Below, in pieces: positions 14,101 through 26,878 of a stretch of 64,000 bases of DNA. The notes under the pieces are model-generated. The model made no database searches. It saw nothing but the letters and a program-made list of their open reading frames with translations, and was not told the origin of the DNA. The translations under genes and the position numbers were made by a program. Each line of letters begins with the position of its first letter. Within the stretch, counting starts at the first letter, position 1. The stretch is from Rotaria sordida (taxonomy: Eukaryota; Rotifera; Eurotatoria; Philodinida; Philodinidae), in the NCBI GenBank assembly GCA_905250125.1, contig CAJNOL010000180.1, forward strand, positions 1 to 64,000. Reading direction: 5' to 3'.

Positions 14101-14515
14101 AAATAGGATGCATCAATACCTGGAATATCACGTTGAGAAACCTTAAAAATAAAATGTTTTTTGTTTGTTTGTTTTTCTTCCCATTCAAAATGAAAAGTAA
14201 ATAAATTATTATACTGTTTCACGTCGTTTTTGCCACCGAGAACATGGACTTGATTCAATATAAACAGGTTCATCTTCATCATCATCATCATCATTATCAG
14301 TTAGTGCTTGAGGTTTATTTGAACCACTATTTGTTGTTGTTTCACTAGCACCACCTCCATCTTTACTCTAGATAAATAAAATAAATAAATTTAATTATTA
14401 TTTTTTGTTATTTTGTTGTTTTGTTTTTTAGATACATATATATATATTGGTTTTTTTTTTTGATTAATCTCACCTCTTCTTCAACATTAACCGTTTCTTC
14501 TTTGTCCTGATTCAT
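8196..14515 (-). CDS. NRBP1: Nuclear receptor-binding protein (NRBP) pseudokinase, 15 exons, 693 aa
   Basis: Spliced exons: 14515-14474, 14367-14215, 14141-14019, 13965-13858, 13787-13657, 13561-13467, 13384-13343, 13169-13080, 13003-12945, 10995-10897, 10831-10699, 10641-10530, 10462-9955, 9887-9768, 8462-8196 (2082 bases, no internal stop). NRBP is a catalytically impaired kinase-fold scaffold linked in animals to vesicle traffic and protein turnover. Diagnostic matches include SPCSRWQKRRE, AMDTEEGVEVVWNEV, EYMSSGSLK, KRPTARQLLFHPALFE and a conserved C-terminal helical tail. Pseudokinase marks: Asn92 replaces the ATP-binding lysine, H197-G198-N199 replaces HRD, and IGS replaces DFG. A low-complexity Thr/Ser/Asn-rich insert (exon 13) makes it longer than human NRBP1 (about 535 aa). 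NRBP1 and NRBP2 cannot be separated because this gene precedes that split. Confidence 0.93.
10996..12944 (-). other. Long NRBP intron 9 (1.95 kb)
   Basis: Most introns of this gene are 45-120 bases; this one is about twenty times longer. It splits GMVTLE from MINLDLGG and holds a dispersed repeat (11220-11470) that recurs inverted at 47.6 kb. I see no nested gene. Transposon insertion is the simplest reason for its length. Confidence 0.7.
11220..11470 (-). repeat. Dispersed repeat family A, copy 1
   Basis: Read on the minus strand, this matches 47630-47870 on the plus strand. Shared landmarks are 'gattcaaaattttt/c', 'ccatgaaattt' versus 'tcaatgaaattt', 'attgaata', 'cgagatatttttttcc' versus 'cgagatacttttttcc', and 'gactctac' versus 'gacttcac' near the end. 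It is less AT-rich than its surroundings. It lies in an NRBP intron. It is probably a decayed transposon or retroelement fragment; no coding potential is left. Confidence 0.6.
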
Positions 14516-17500
14516 TGTTTAATGAAAATAATATTGTGACAAGAAAAAAAAATGTTCATTTATAGAAGATTTTTTTTGTTTTCTTGTTCTTTCCTGTTTT
14601 TGACAGAATAAAGAAGAAAAAAATGTCCTTGCTTGTTCTATTTAATTTTTTTTTTTATCGCTTCTCGAAAATAACTATTTATTTGTCCGATATAACGCGA
14701 AAGACAGTAGCGGAAACAAAATAAGATTCGTTAATAGTATTATAGCTGTACGATAGATAGAGAGTGAAAGAATAGATAGAAAGAGAGAAAAACACATACG
14801 CGACGATAATGATCGAATAGTATCATACATTTTTAAGCCATCCGTAGGGGGCGTACATGTGAAGAACGAAAGAGAAAAAATCGATCACTCAGCTGTTCGA
14901 AGCTCTCGTCTCCATATTTATCATTCTTCATAATCTCTACGACATAACATGTTTGTCACATAACTAGAAACCATGTGCATTAGATAGAATCGCAAGTGTT
15001 CGTTTTTTCACATAGTAATTTAAAATATTTTCTCACACATTCAATAAATAATGAATTATGGAGTTGTTTATTAGACAAAAAAAAATTTTTTTTTAGAAAA
15101 ATTATTTTCTTATTCAAAAAGTAGAAAATAGAATTAACAAATCATCTCTAATTACAATCATTCATCATTTTCTAATCTGTCAAGAAGATTTGCCTACCAG
15201 CGACAACGGCAGGTGACTTCTTTTTCCCATTATCATCATCATTCAATATGTTCATTCATGGAAGATAATAGCAAATATTTGAATAAATAGAATAAAGTAG
15301 ACTTGTCTTTTTCTGGATTTTGTCGTGTACTACGATGCTGTCATACGTTCAATTATAAACAACAACAAATATTAATGTTGTACATTTTAATTGTAAACTG
15401 TAATACTAGTAATAATCAAAAGATAAAACTACAGAACAAAAAAATAAGGGGAATAAAAGCATGTGACGTAAACATCCATTGAGTATTACTACGCCGATAG
15501 AAATGAAGCAAAAAAAAAGAGAAGAAAGAGGAAAAAAAAATTTCTGTGTTGTTTTGGACTTTATCCAAGCATATTAACAAGCAGATGTTGCCTTTTTCTA
15601 TATGATGCTGTTTTCGTAGGTATGTTTGAAAAGAATGCATAGATGTTTATCTCGCAAGAAAAAAAAATTGAAGGTTAAGAGTGCAGGTGTGAATTACGAT
15701 GTTGTTTTCGTTCGCTCTAATCGAATTTATTTTGTACATACATACAAGCATACTATCGAACGTCGCAACAAGATCATGTGTTGTTATTTCTTTCATTTTT
15801 TGTTGTGCTGTTTTCGACGTACATATGTGCAAGACTAACACGTGTTTGTTTGTACGCATCAATAAATAATCATATTTTATCTCATGCATAGTAAATAAAT
15901 TAATATTATTAGAGAAAAAAAATATGAAAAGTGGTCTAAGTTATATGTCAATAAAAAAAATAAAAAAATATTTGAAATACCTGTTCTCCGCTACGATGAC
16001 TATGATATCCTGAACTTGTTCGCTTTATCTTCTGCATACGAAACATTGTGGATAAATTTGAAATCTTTGTTCATTCGTTGAAAACAAAAACAAGCAAAAT
16101 TAATCAACAATTGAAATTGAATATATTGGCAACTAAGTAGGAATGAATATTGGTCGTGACACCACTTAAGTCGTCGACCAGTCAGCAATATTGAAAAGTG
16201 TAAGCGAAAGAAACTGATGAAGAAAGAAAATGAGAGAACAAAAAAACAGAATAACTATCTACCGTTTTTGGTAGCAGCGGAAGGAGAACATATACACACA
16301 TACGCACATATATTGAGAATACAGAAAGCAAAATAAGATAAAAATAAAAATTTGACACGTAGTCATGAAAAAGTAGAAAATAATAGTTTAGAAATGTCCA
16401 ATTATTATATTATTTCATACGAAATTCTCGATCAAGATTTTCTTTTATATTGAAAATATTCATAATCAAATTATTTATCTGAGAAGATACATTTAGATGA
16501 AATCGAAATCAAAAATTTTCAACTACCAATTATAGGATAAATCTTGTTTAGCAAATGTATCATTGATTGATATACTAACATTAGAGTTGATGTTCTTTCA
16601 CTATTAAATAAAAAAGATGTTCCATCGTCTAATATTATTTTATATTAGAAGATGAAATATTTTTTTGACACTACCTTTAATACTATCACATATTCACTGT
16701 TGAGCATTTTTGGTAAACGAATACTTAAAAGTTTTCTGTTTTATATTTTTTCTTAAGAAATTGTAAACATCAGCAAGACAAACCTCTTTTTTTTGATTTC
16801 ATCTTGTCTATGTTTAAGATGTAAATAATCATCAGATTTTTTTGTTAAGATATGAATCGTTTGTAATTTCTTATTCAATTTAAAGAAATACAATTGGAAT
16901 ATGATTATTGTACATTATCAAGGATATTATTACATGATCATTATTTATTGTATTCATATCGATAATATTTGAAATTTATTGATTGTATTTTTTTCATTGT
17001 TAGATATTTAGTTTTAGAAGAAATTTTCATACGTGAACTTCTGATTATTGAATTAGTCCTTCGTATTTTCTTTTCTTTTTTTAGTTTGTTAAGATACACT
17101 TTCATCAGCTTTTGTCTTTGTTATTTCTTTCTACTGTATGAACCAGAAAAATATCACCCATAAACGCTGATTATTTATCGATAAAATAATGAAAAAGAAA
17201 AATATTTTGTTTACCATTCTATATATAAAGTTATATTTCAGACTCAACTATCTATAATCAAGTACAGTGATGCACTTAAATAACCTTTCGTTCGAATAGA
17301 CACGATCATAAAATATATGAAACAGAAAAAAAAAACCAGTCATTCATAATATAAATAATGTCTATCATGTCAATTCGAGGGAAAGAATATTCTTATACAG
17401 AAATCGAGTCAAATAAACAGATAATAACATAACTAAGTATAAATTATTTTATAAAAAACAAATCAAGCATTTTGTACTTAATAGAATTTTCATATAAATT

Positions 17501-17978
17501 TGAAGCTTGTCGTGTTCTAATCGCATTTTTATGCGATAGCCTTTGAATCTAATATTGTTTTATTTCAGACAAATATTTTAATTATTATTACTATGTAAAC
17601 CAGAGTTTCGTGTTTAAGTACGGACAACAACGTCGATTAGAATTCCAGTGAAAGAGTCGCTAAAAAAACGACGCTATTCCTCCCGACGTAGTTTGCCAGG
17701 ACATTACGATGTTTATTTAAGATAAATAGCTGATGCGAGTAATTTTCATTTTCACACTGATTTTGAGTATATTTATAATTTCAAGTGCGTAGAACGTAGA
17801 AAAACGTTGACTAGATTTCTTAAGGTGAGTTTTGCATATCAAGGGAAGTATGTAGACATACAGAGCCCTTTAAAGAATAATTCTTATCTAAAGTTCACAT
17901 GCGTCGAATGTTGATTGAAACAACTAAGATAAATTTTAATACTATTGTCAATAGAATATTCATTTAATTTATACAGGA
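14516..17978. other. Upstream region of NRBP, mostly non-coding
   Basis: Apart from the candidate leader exon at 15981-16046 I see no gene. The region has poly-A/T runs and should contain the NRBP promoter. Small open frames around 15416-15889 lack splice context and motifs. Confidence 0.5.
15981..16046 (-). CDS. Candidate alternative first coding exon of NRBP
   Basis: On the minus strand an ATG opens 22 codons (MFRMQKIKRTSSGYHSHRSG then EQ), ending at CAG|gtattt, a good donor. Splicing to an acceptor inside the NRBP first exon (aatcag|GACAAAG, 14506) would be in frame and replace the first three residues (MNQ) with a basic, serine-rich leader. The intron would be 1.47 kb. It could equally belong to the 5' UTR. 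Only the donor, frame and position support it. Confidence 0.35.
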
Positions 17979-19622
17979 GGCTGTCAATATTATCTAACAA
18001 TTAGATTATTTTATTTTTATTTTTTTGTATATATCTCAAACATTAGATTAACTAGAGGCATCTGGTTTCCATCAGATTACATCCCATAATCCCTAGCGTA
18101 CTAATAAAAACAATTCTAGGTCAGTAGATTGACCCGTTTAATTTTTATTGACGACACAATCGTAGTACGTCGTTTTTCATGTTTCCTAAATTATCCAGCC
18201 ACTTGATTTTGCAAACTAGTATGGGTCTATTCTAAGCTGAAATTTTCTTTATGATACATAATTTAATAGAATAAGCTGAACTCTACGTAAGAAGTACATT
18301 TTATTGTAGGTTTTCTTTTAAGTATGAGTTTCAAATGATGCTTTTTGATCTCTATCGGAAATTTTCAATAACAAAGCAACAAAAGGCTTTCTTTTTCATA
18401 TAATATTTAACCAATTTAGTGTTCAATATAGCATTAGCAAGAGTATTGCAAGTTGCATAATATATTCTAGTTTTGTTGATAATAAACTTTGGAAAATTGT
18501 GTTGACCGTCTCGTATCTATAGGCCAATCATAGATAGATCTTCTTGTTCGATCTCATTCATGCATTGAAGGACGTATAAAAATTTGTTTTAAGAGAATGG
18601 ATTTGTAGGGAATCTTTATTTGTACAAAATTCTTATATTTTAAATCAAAGTCGATTACATCACTTAAGTTCTATACCTTTGTGATATTATAAATAGTAGG
18701 AGTGAAAAGTTTACCGTAGTCTCAGTAACAGACTGGACATGTATCTTCACAAAATAAAGATATATCAAATGAAGCATAATATAGCGCATTGTTCTAAATT
18801 TCGCCCTTTATCTAGACAGATATGACGCACAAAAATTGACTGTGTATTTGATGAGATCTGTGCTTGTTCTATTGCTGGAAATACGGTAAAATTTTCACTC
18901 CTGCTATTTATAATATCACAAAGGTATAGAAATTAAGTGATGTAATCGACTTTGATTTAAAATATGAGAATTTTGTACAAATAAAGATTTTCTACAAGTC
19001 CATTCTTCTAAAACATTTTTTTATACCTTCTTCAATGGATAAAAGAGATCGAACAAGAAGATCAATCTGTGATTGGCCTATACATACGAGACGGTCAACA
19101 CAATTTTCCAAAATTGATTATCAATGAAAATAGAATATATTATGCGACTTGTAATACTCTGACTAATACTATATTGAACAGTAAATTGGTTAAACATTAT
19201 ATGAAAAAAAAAGTCTTTTGTTGCTTTGTTATTGAAAATTTTCGATATAAGCCAAAAAAAACATTATTTGAAATTCATACTCAAAAGAAAATCTACAATA
19301 AAATGTACTTCTTACGTAGAATGCACCTTATTCTATTGAATTATGTATCATAAAGAAAATTTCAGCTTAGAATAGACGCGTACCAGTTTGCAAAACCAAG
19401 TGGCTGGATAATTTAAGGAACATGAAAAACGACATACTACGATTATATCGTCAATAAAAAATTAAATAGACCAATGGATTAACCTAGAATTGTTTTTACT
19501 AGTACACTAGGGACTATGGGGAGCAGTCTGATGAAAATCAGATCATTCTAGCTCATCTAGTTTTTGAGATATATACATAAAATAAAACATAATAGTCTAT
19601 TTGTTGGACAATTTTGATGACC
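17979..19622. mobile_element. 1.64 kb foldback (long inverted-repeat) element
   Basis: The left arm (about 17979-18720) and right arm (about 18885-19622) are reverse complements over roughly 740 bases with a spacer of about 165 bases. Clear paired blocks: 'gtgttgaccgtctcgtat' (18500) with 'atacgagacggtcaacac' (19082), 'ataatatcacaaaggtata' on the right with its complement on the left, and 'aaagtcgattacatcactta' on the left with 'taagtgatgtaatcgacttt' on the right. Arm ends are ggctgtcaatattatc versus ggtcatcaaaattgtc. The 94-codon frame at 19069-19353 lies wholly inside the right arm, matches nothing, and is probably chance. This fits a Foldback-like or large non-autonomous DNA element. Confidence 0.8.
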
Positions 19623-21766
19623 ACTGCATGTTCGATTCTAATAAAAAAGATGTTTATATTTTAAGTTTTACAATGTGTCTCATAAATATGTACTAATAGT
19701 TGTCATGAACAATCTGATCGTTTTATTTTGATGTTTTGGATAATCATTAGATTAAATCAGCTTCATTAAGATTATATATTTTTGAGTGAAATTTTTGACA
19801 AGTTTATTTATTTTCTATAAAACCAATAATTAAATAATATAGAATATATAGTTTTAAAAGTTCCTAATTAGACTTCTGTTATTAAATATCATGAAAATAT
19901 GAAAACAAAAAAAATCTTTGACAAAATCAATAGATTAATATTAAAGAAATCGTAAAAGATTTATTCTATTTGTAAAACAACAAAAAGAAAATTCAGACCA
20001 GAGCTACTGAAGAATAAAAATCAAACATTATACTCTATTTGACCTTGTATTAATAAAATAGATAAAGTAACTTATAAGAGTATGCATAAGTTTTCTTTTT
20101 AAATAGAAACTCTCATTGATTTAATAAGTTCTGTTTTTGATATTTAACTACAATCAATATTAATTCATTGTCCCTATATTGTATTCTGTTCCTTGATCAA
20201 AATAAATGCAACGTATTTTTGATTGTCTCAACTTTGTTTAAAAATAAAAATATCAAAAATATAAAGTCGAAAGAACATAATAGTACAAACGTTGAAAGTA
20301 AAAATACTGACTATTGAAGTAGACACTTCTGCATATTTTCTCATTCCGAAAATAAAAAAACCTGAACAGCTAAATTCAAATCAAATTTTTATCATTGAAA
20401 AAGAAAGAATGAAAGACAAGTAAAAAAATACTTGAAAATATTTTAATGTATCGATCTTAAATAATGTTGTTATTGTACAATCATAAATTTTTTTATTTTA
20501 CTACAATAAAAGACAAATACTTGAAGAGATCAAATGCTGTAATAAAATAATTATTATATCGGTTATACAACGTGCTTACTCGATTTTATAATGCTATTGT
20601 TCATTTGTTTTTCTACTTCGATGAACTAGAAGATCATTGAAGTATAATATTCTGTACATGTTATTCTTCTATTTTCATAAAATTCTAAGTATTTGCATGA
20701 TTTTGATAAATACGAGAATTTATCCGATTATAATAACTTGCAATTAGTGTGTGGATGGGTGTGTCTTTTCTTTAGTCACACACCAGATAAATCGATATTG
20801 ATCATGTAATAATGATATCTTTCGAAACAGTCTTTTAAAATTTTACTTTTTATTGTTATACAATTTTTGTTTGGACATTTTTTACTTTCGACTAAAGTTG
20901 AGTTCACTGTATTTTTATCTATAGTAATACTTGTTCAAATATTTTACAAATCCTTCAGAGAAGTTTAAATTTCGATTATCAACTAGAAAAAAAAACTGCA
21001 TAATTTTGGTAGATATTTTTTAAACACTTATGCTTATCTTGACTTTCTTCGTTCGAATGAATTGAATTAAAGATCATCTAGAAAAATACTTTTTGTCAAT
21101 GTCTTTTTGATAAATTTGCACAATGTATTATGCATGGTTTTTTCAATCTTACATTTAACAATCGATATGTATTACTCATGAACACAAAGAAAAGTCACTA
21201 ACAGTTTAATATCGGATGGACAAATTATTAGCGACATACGTTCAATTGGGAATACTTTGAATCAAATACCATTGTAGCTGCTACTTATGAATTCTCTTCT
21301 TGAGAAAGATTTTACGATTCATAGGAACGTACTCATGATATTCAATAAGTCATCATCTTGAGCTCTAGATTGTAGTGAACCTATTATCATATCTATCGTT
21401 TTCACACTAGTACAAATTTCATTGCTTTTCGTCAAATAGTATCAATCAATGATTGAGTTTCATGGATTTTAAAATGAATTATATCATTTGTATAGTAAAC
21501 ATACGTATATCAATACGTTTGAAAACTTAAAGATAAAAATATATTTATAACAAAAGATGTTAATTAGAAGATTTTCATCGAGTTTATTATGTTTAAAAAT
21601 TTCACATCATATAGGTATAGAATTTCTAATTATTTAACATAGAGAGTGTATTTCTATCAATCAAATCGTTTCGAAGAGGATACATTGTTTTATTTTTCTT
21701 TTTACGTTATATAAGAAGTTGATTAATATGCTATTAATAAAATAATTTTATCTTCGAATGATATAA
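19623..21766. other. intergenic, no gene recognised
   Basis: About 2.1 kb of AT-rich DNA with no open frame or splice chain that I can support. It probably includes the 3' flank of the cysteine-rich peptide gene. Confidence 0.5.
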
Positions 21767-22072
21767 TTATACTTTGAAACATTCACTTATTTTACCAGGT
21801 CGATGTCGGCATAAATTTGGAAAGCAACAAGGACGACGTAAAAGACCACAAGATTCACATGGTGAAAATTTTCGACGAACATTTTCAATCTCTTCATCAC
21901 TATTATCATTTTGTAAATTAGTAAATTGATCATTTTCTTCTTCTTCTTCTTCTTCTTCTATTTGACGACTTTCCATTCGAAATGATTCTTCATCATTGTT
22001 ATTCATTGCTTCTGAGTAGATAACCAAAACAAAAGTAATGAATACTATACATAAAATCATGGAGTTTTTCAT
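21767..22072 (-). CDS. Secreted cysteine-rich peptide precursor, 101 aa
   Basis: I do not recognise a family. The chosen start (Met at 22072) gives a classical signal peptide (MKNSMILCIVFITFVLVIYS, cleavage likely near residue 22). A strongly acidic propeptide follows, with eight Glu at 39-46. A basic site R66-R67-K68 precedes a mature part of about 33 residues with six cysteines: 72, 75, 82, 83, 88, 98. The spacing C-C-CC-C-C resembles disulfide-knot peptides used as hormones, antimicrobial peptides or toxins in many animals; which of these applies is unknown. An in-frame ATG 18 codons upstream (22126) would add a second hydrophobic stretch and sits against a TA/TG microsatellite, so I prefer the downstream start. 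It is a single exon. Confidence 0.6.
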   Translation of the reverse strand: MKNSMILCIVFITFVLVIYSEAMNNNDEESFRMESRQIEEEEEEEENDQFTNLQNDNSDEEIENVRRKFSPCESCGLLRRPCCFPNLCRHRPGKISECFKV

Positions 22073-22121
22073 CCTTACGAATAGCAAAACTATCAACAAA
22101 ATAATTCTTTTGCATCCCCTA

Positions 22122-22124
22122 TGC

Positions 22125-22160
<36 letters not shown>

Positions 22161-22162
22161 AT
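22122..22162. repeat. (TA)n(TG)n microsatellite
   Basis: A compound dinucleotide repeat sits just upstream of the cysteine-rich peptide gene. On the minus strand it is an AC/TA tract where the promoter would lie, so length variation could affect expression (inference). Confidence 0.85.
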
Positions 22163-22652
22163 GGCGTCACATTCATCTAGATTGCTTTCATTGAATTTTA
22201 ATGATTACCTTCAGGTACTTGAATATGGCAAACATATTCATGCAAAGACATATTATTTAACAAAAATAATTTGTCTACTCAAAAGATTTTATTTGAATAA
22301 CAAGTGCTCTTACTATTAAAGTATAAAACAATATAACGATTATTATAAGACACATAAATATAGAAAACTTAAGACTCATCTGCGCAACCATTCATAGTAA
22401 TCGAACGATATTGATATTATACTGATTGATAAACGTGTTGACTATGTTAGAACTAAAAATACTTTGAGTCGGTTTTCAATATCATTTTTCTTTTAGAACG
22501 AATTTATTGATATTGCCGTGTGCTAAAATACTGTAATGAAATGTTTTGTACATATTAGTCACAATAATCAAGCAAATTTCTTGATCAAGAAATTCATAAT
22601 AATTAATGTATCCATCAGATGCATAAACAATAAAAAACAACACACTGACATA

Positions 22653-22830
22653 CAGTAAAACCTCTATATGTGAACACCCCTCCTTAATGAACACCTCGCT
22701 ATTACGAACGCTTCTAGCCGGTCCCAAAAATCGATTTTTGCTGGAAATAGACCTCTCCTTTATGAACACCTTCTTATTATGAACGCTTTTTACTGGTCCC
22801 GAAGGTGTTCAGATTAGAGAGGTTTTACTG
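22653..22830. mobile_element. 178 bp MITE with pogo/Tc1-mariner-like ends
   Basis: It begins CAGTAAAACCTCT and ends with the exact inverse AGAGGTTTTACTG (13-base perfect terminal inverted repeats). It is flanked on both sides by TA, the target-site duplication of the Tc1/mariner/pogo group. Inside are near-direct repeats of 'gaacacct..ctattacgaacgctt' form. It is too short to code for a transposase, so it is a non-autonomous element. Confidence 0.85.
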
Positions 22831-25819
22831 TATATAAATTTAGTAGAAATCGATAAATTTTCCCAGAAGAGTAAAGATCGGAGATATTCGATCTCAACTT
22901 TTCGTTAATGTTAAAGAATATTCTTAAATATACACAATTTGTTTATATTTATTCAAATTAGAAAATGTGCTCTTGATATATGATGAGATGTCTGAAATCA
23001 TTAATAAGTTTTTTTGTCATTAGATTAAAACATAATTTTCTTTTAACAGGTTTGAATAAACGAATAGTTATTCTCAAATGAATGATCGATACTTTTTAAG
23101 CATTGCTCACAGTGTTGAAAATTTATCAATTCAGAACAAACTTTAATCAAAACAGATAGCTACAATATAATATCTTTCGAATATGTAAAACAAGAAAAAC
23201 AAGAAATCATTATTACTAAAGAAGTTTAAATATGCTTTTTATTGGTGTGATGTTTCAAAGGCAAATGTCGACCAACAAGCTTTCGTATACTGATACACTT
23301 TCTATAGGGACGTTTGACACTATAGGCAAATGTGCTTTCGTTTTGTACACACATATATCACAGAGTATTATTACTCCGTCAAATTCTAGAAATCGTGTGA
23401 TAATAATTGCACGGAGAAATGAAAGCATGATGATCATTCTTTGCTTTACTCATTGCTTGTACTCGCCGCTTTAAAGTTCAGGAGTAAAAGCTTTTATGAC
23501 ATTTCAAATCGTTACTATAATAATCTGTCTTAATTTCACTATTTGGAATTGAGATGATTTTCAAACTGTTGAGAATCTTGTGTATTCGCACATTACTTAA
23601 GTGCTTCGGATAGCATTTTATAGATGGTAAATTCAATTTTCATCATATGTACTCATGATGATATTATTGACTGTCAAATTTTAGCTATATAAAACTATCC
23701 TAGAATAATTATCGAACGACAGACTCTACAAAACTAAAGTTCGATTACGATTGAAATCATGTGCTATGCAAATATATATATTCTGAAAAAGAGTCACTTT
23801 GCAAGAGAAACTCTAATTGATTTCATCACTTTCATTATTAGATGTATGTTAAATGTGATGGAAAAAAAATGATGTTTAAAGTAAATTATAAAAATCAACT
23901 TCTATATTCATTCTGATTTATCTAGTTTATTTGGAAAAGAATTAGAGTATTAAGATAAATGAATATCAAATAAATTTTTTAAAATAAAGGAACAGAATTA
24001 GATGAATTTTTGGCTTTCGTCCTATGAAATATAAGTTAAACATTCATCAAAATAAATGTATGTACAAGTTATTATTTTAAATAGAGCTCAAAATTCAACA
24101 AGAAAAATTTTTTGAATTCGTTTTTTTAGTCATAACATGTTCGTGTATAGATGAAATGAAAACATTTTCAAACTCTTCTATACTCATCTTAAAACTTTCT
24201 TGTATTTTATATTATTTCATATGAAAACCTGTTTGATACACGATTGTATAAAATACAACATTAATCAATACGTATTAGTTTGATATTACTTCCATTCTAC
24301 TAACAAACTATACGCTTGTTTTTTATCACTCAGAAGTTCATATTTAAATTAATGATGTACTTTAAAGAAAAAAATCATTCATTTCTATTAGCCAGGTCAG
24401 TGATTTCGGTGCCCGAATCCATGAACTTTCGACAGATTTCTGCCAGAAAGATCTCGTTTCCGATTGGAAAAAGATAGGAAATTGGAAGCAGGAATCTGGT
24501 GGTCGGCTCTGTCCGCTTGCGACCGAAACTAAGAAAACCCAACCACTGAATTCCTGCTTAGAAGTTCTTACCATTTGTTCGAGTTGTCCGACTAGAAACA
24601 GTCCCTGTTCTTTTTTGCCTGGGTAGTAGTTCATCAAACTATTCGAGTAAGCTATGATACCTTCGATCGCTCAAAAACATCTTGATTTCGAACACGTTTT
24701 AGATTACTTTGCTTTCATCTTACATTGAATATATTGTCTAAATAAGATGGTTTATATACAGAACGCAATCAGAATTTGAACGTAATAGAAATAGATAGAA
24801 TCAGCTCTAACCGAGTAACTCCATCTATCATTTGGAGTTTGAATCTAGAAGTCCAAAATAAAACTTTTAGTGTCATCCATAAGATAGAATAATTAAATCT
24901 GATATAGATTTATTTTTGTTTTTGCTGATTTATATAAAATTGAAAGGTAAATTCTTTTTTGCGTGAAGAGATTCATTTATAATATCCAAGGAAAAAAAGA
25001 ACAGATAGTTTCATTTATTAATATTTATTGATTAAAAATCAAGTCTTATCAATATATACTAATGATGAGAGATATCACTCTATAGAATATAATATGTTGC
25101 TTCTTTGTTTTAATCCTTGTCATATTCATGGTGAAATCTCATATCTTATACATCATCACTGCATAAGAAATATAACTGTGAAGTGCTAGAATGTCCCAAT
25201 CACTTATTTATATAATTTCTTATTTGATTTTTATCGAGAATAAAAGTAGTTAATATTCATTTTGACTACTCAAATTATTTCAGCCAGCTTTTAAATCACA
25301 AGGTCTAAAGATTATTGTCTGGTTTTTTTTCTCAAAGCAAATATTTGCTTGTCATAAAATCTGTTTTTATTCATTGTTTTGTTTTATGCATCTATATGAC
25401 TAGATATTGTAATCACATGATTTATGCATCAATGATATTTGATGTTTTCTATCACATTAAATCATACATGATTATTAGACCTTGATTTGTCTGAATATAT
25501 CTACGAAATATTTTTTAACCTTCATTATTAGAAAAAATATTCATTAAAATAAAAACATTGTATCATTTCTCACAAATTACAACATTGCTAACTGCTAGAA
25601 TGAGATTTATTTTTCTTTAGTCAATAGACAAATAACAAGAAGCCACGTACTGTTCTAACAGATATGCAAAGATAAAAGCCTTAGTATCACACACACACAC
25701 AGACAGACATACATATTATATTAAGAATTAAATAAAACAAATAAGCTATGCTATGTAAAAATAAAATAAGAAGAAATATTGCTAAGCAATGATCGCCTTT
25801 TGTCTTTCTCTTCTATTGT
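22831..25819. other. intergenic, transposon debris
   Basis: I see no supported gene. An island at about 24,390-24,640 is clearly richer in G+C than its flanks and holds a 91-codon minus-strand frame of no recognised family; it is probably a decayed element. A (CA)n tract lies near 25,688. Confidence 0.45.
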
Positions 25820-26847
25820 TCAAATTGAATCAAATCGATAAATAAAAATAATTGTAATTAACGGTAAGATCCATATAAATGCCATTGAGAATGTATGTTT
25901 CATAATTCCACCTAGAATAGAAAAACATTGTATAATTTATTTATTTCAAAAACAAAAATAAACAAAGATTTAAATAACTAAAAGAAAAGAAGAATCGATT
26001 TTTGTTTTGTTTTTTGCCCCCTTTCTTTTTTGTTTCATGCATAATTCATTATAGATTCATACCACTCTCGATCAGTACATCATCATTACTAGTTGATTTT
26101 TGAATGAAGTTTATAGGCTCTTCTATATTGATGATTAGATTTATAAAATTATTTGAAAAAAAAAGAAAAATTCTAAAAAAAAAAAAAAAGTAAATAAAAT
26201 TAACCTGATGTTTTAAATGGATAAAGTATTTGATTAACAATTGCTATTTGTTTTCCACTTAATGTATAAAGTAAATCAGTTGGTATACTTCTAATTTGTT
26301 CAATATTTAAATTTTGTAATTGATCATTTGTAAATGATTTAAACATTTCTTTTGGTAAAGTTGAAAATGCTTGTTTGGGAAAAAAATTAAATAATCTTGA
26401 TGTTAATTTACCAAGATCAGTAAATTTTAAGCCAGCTTTAAAAGGAGAAACAATAATTAATTTTTTTTTTTCGTTTTTGTTCTAAATTTAAATTCTTACC
26501 AGCAATTGTACCCAATGAACCAAAAATATCTGGTCGTAAAAGATCACCTTCATATGCATTTTTAACAACATCATACATTATTGATGCATATTTCATATCT
26601 GCTCCTTTTGGACATTGAATATTTGACAAAATAGTCAGATAAGATCTAAATAATGAGAAGCAAAAAAGAAAAAGAATATTTTATTCAAAAATACATTAGT
26701 TGATTTACTTGACATCTTCTGGTGGTATACGACGAAGAAGTTGTTCATCAACAGTACATAAAATTTTTCCAGCATTTTCAATAATTGATGGTGTTAAACG
26801 TTGTTCTCTACCAAGAGCAAGTCGTGATAAAGATTTCAACTAGAAAC

Positions 26848-26878
<31 letters not shown>

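Noticed and set aside
19069-19353. 94-codon open frame in the foldback arm
   Set aside because: It lies within an inverted-repeat arm, has no known motif and no coding counterpart in the other arm.
21767-22126. Longer version of the cysteine-rich peptide starting at 22126
   Set aside because: It adds a second hydrophobic stretch ahead of a good signal peptide and abuts a microsatellite. The inner Met gives a standard precursor.
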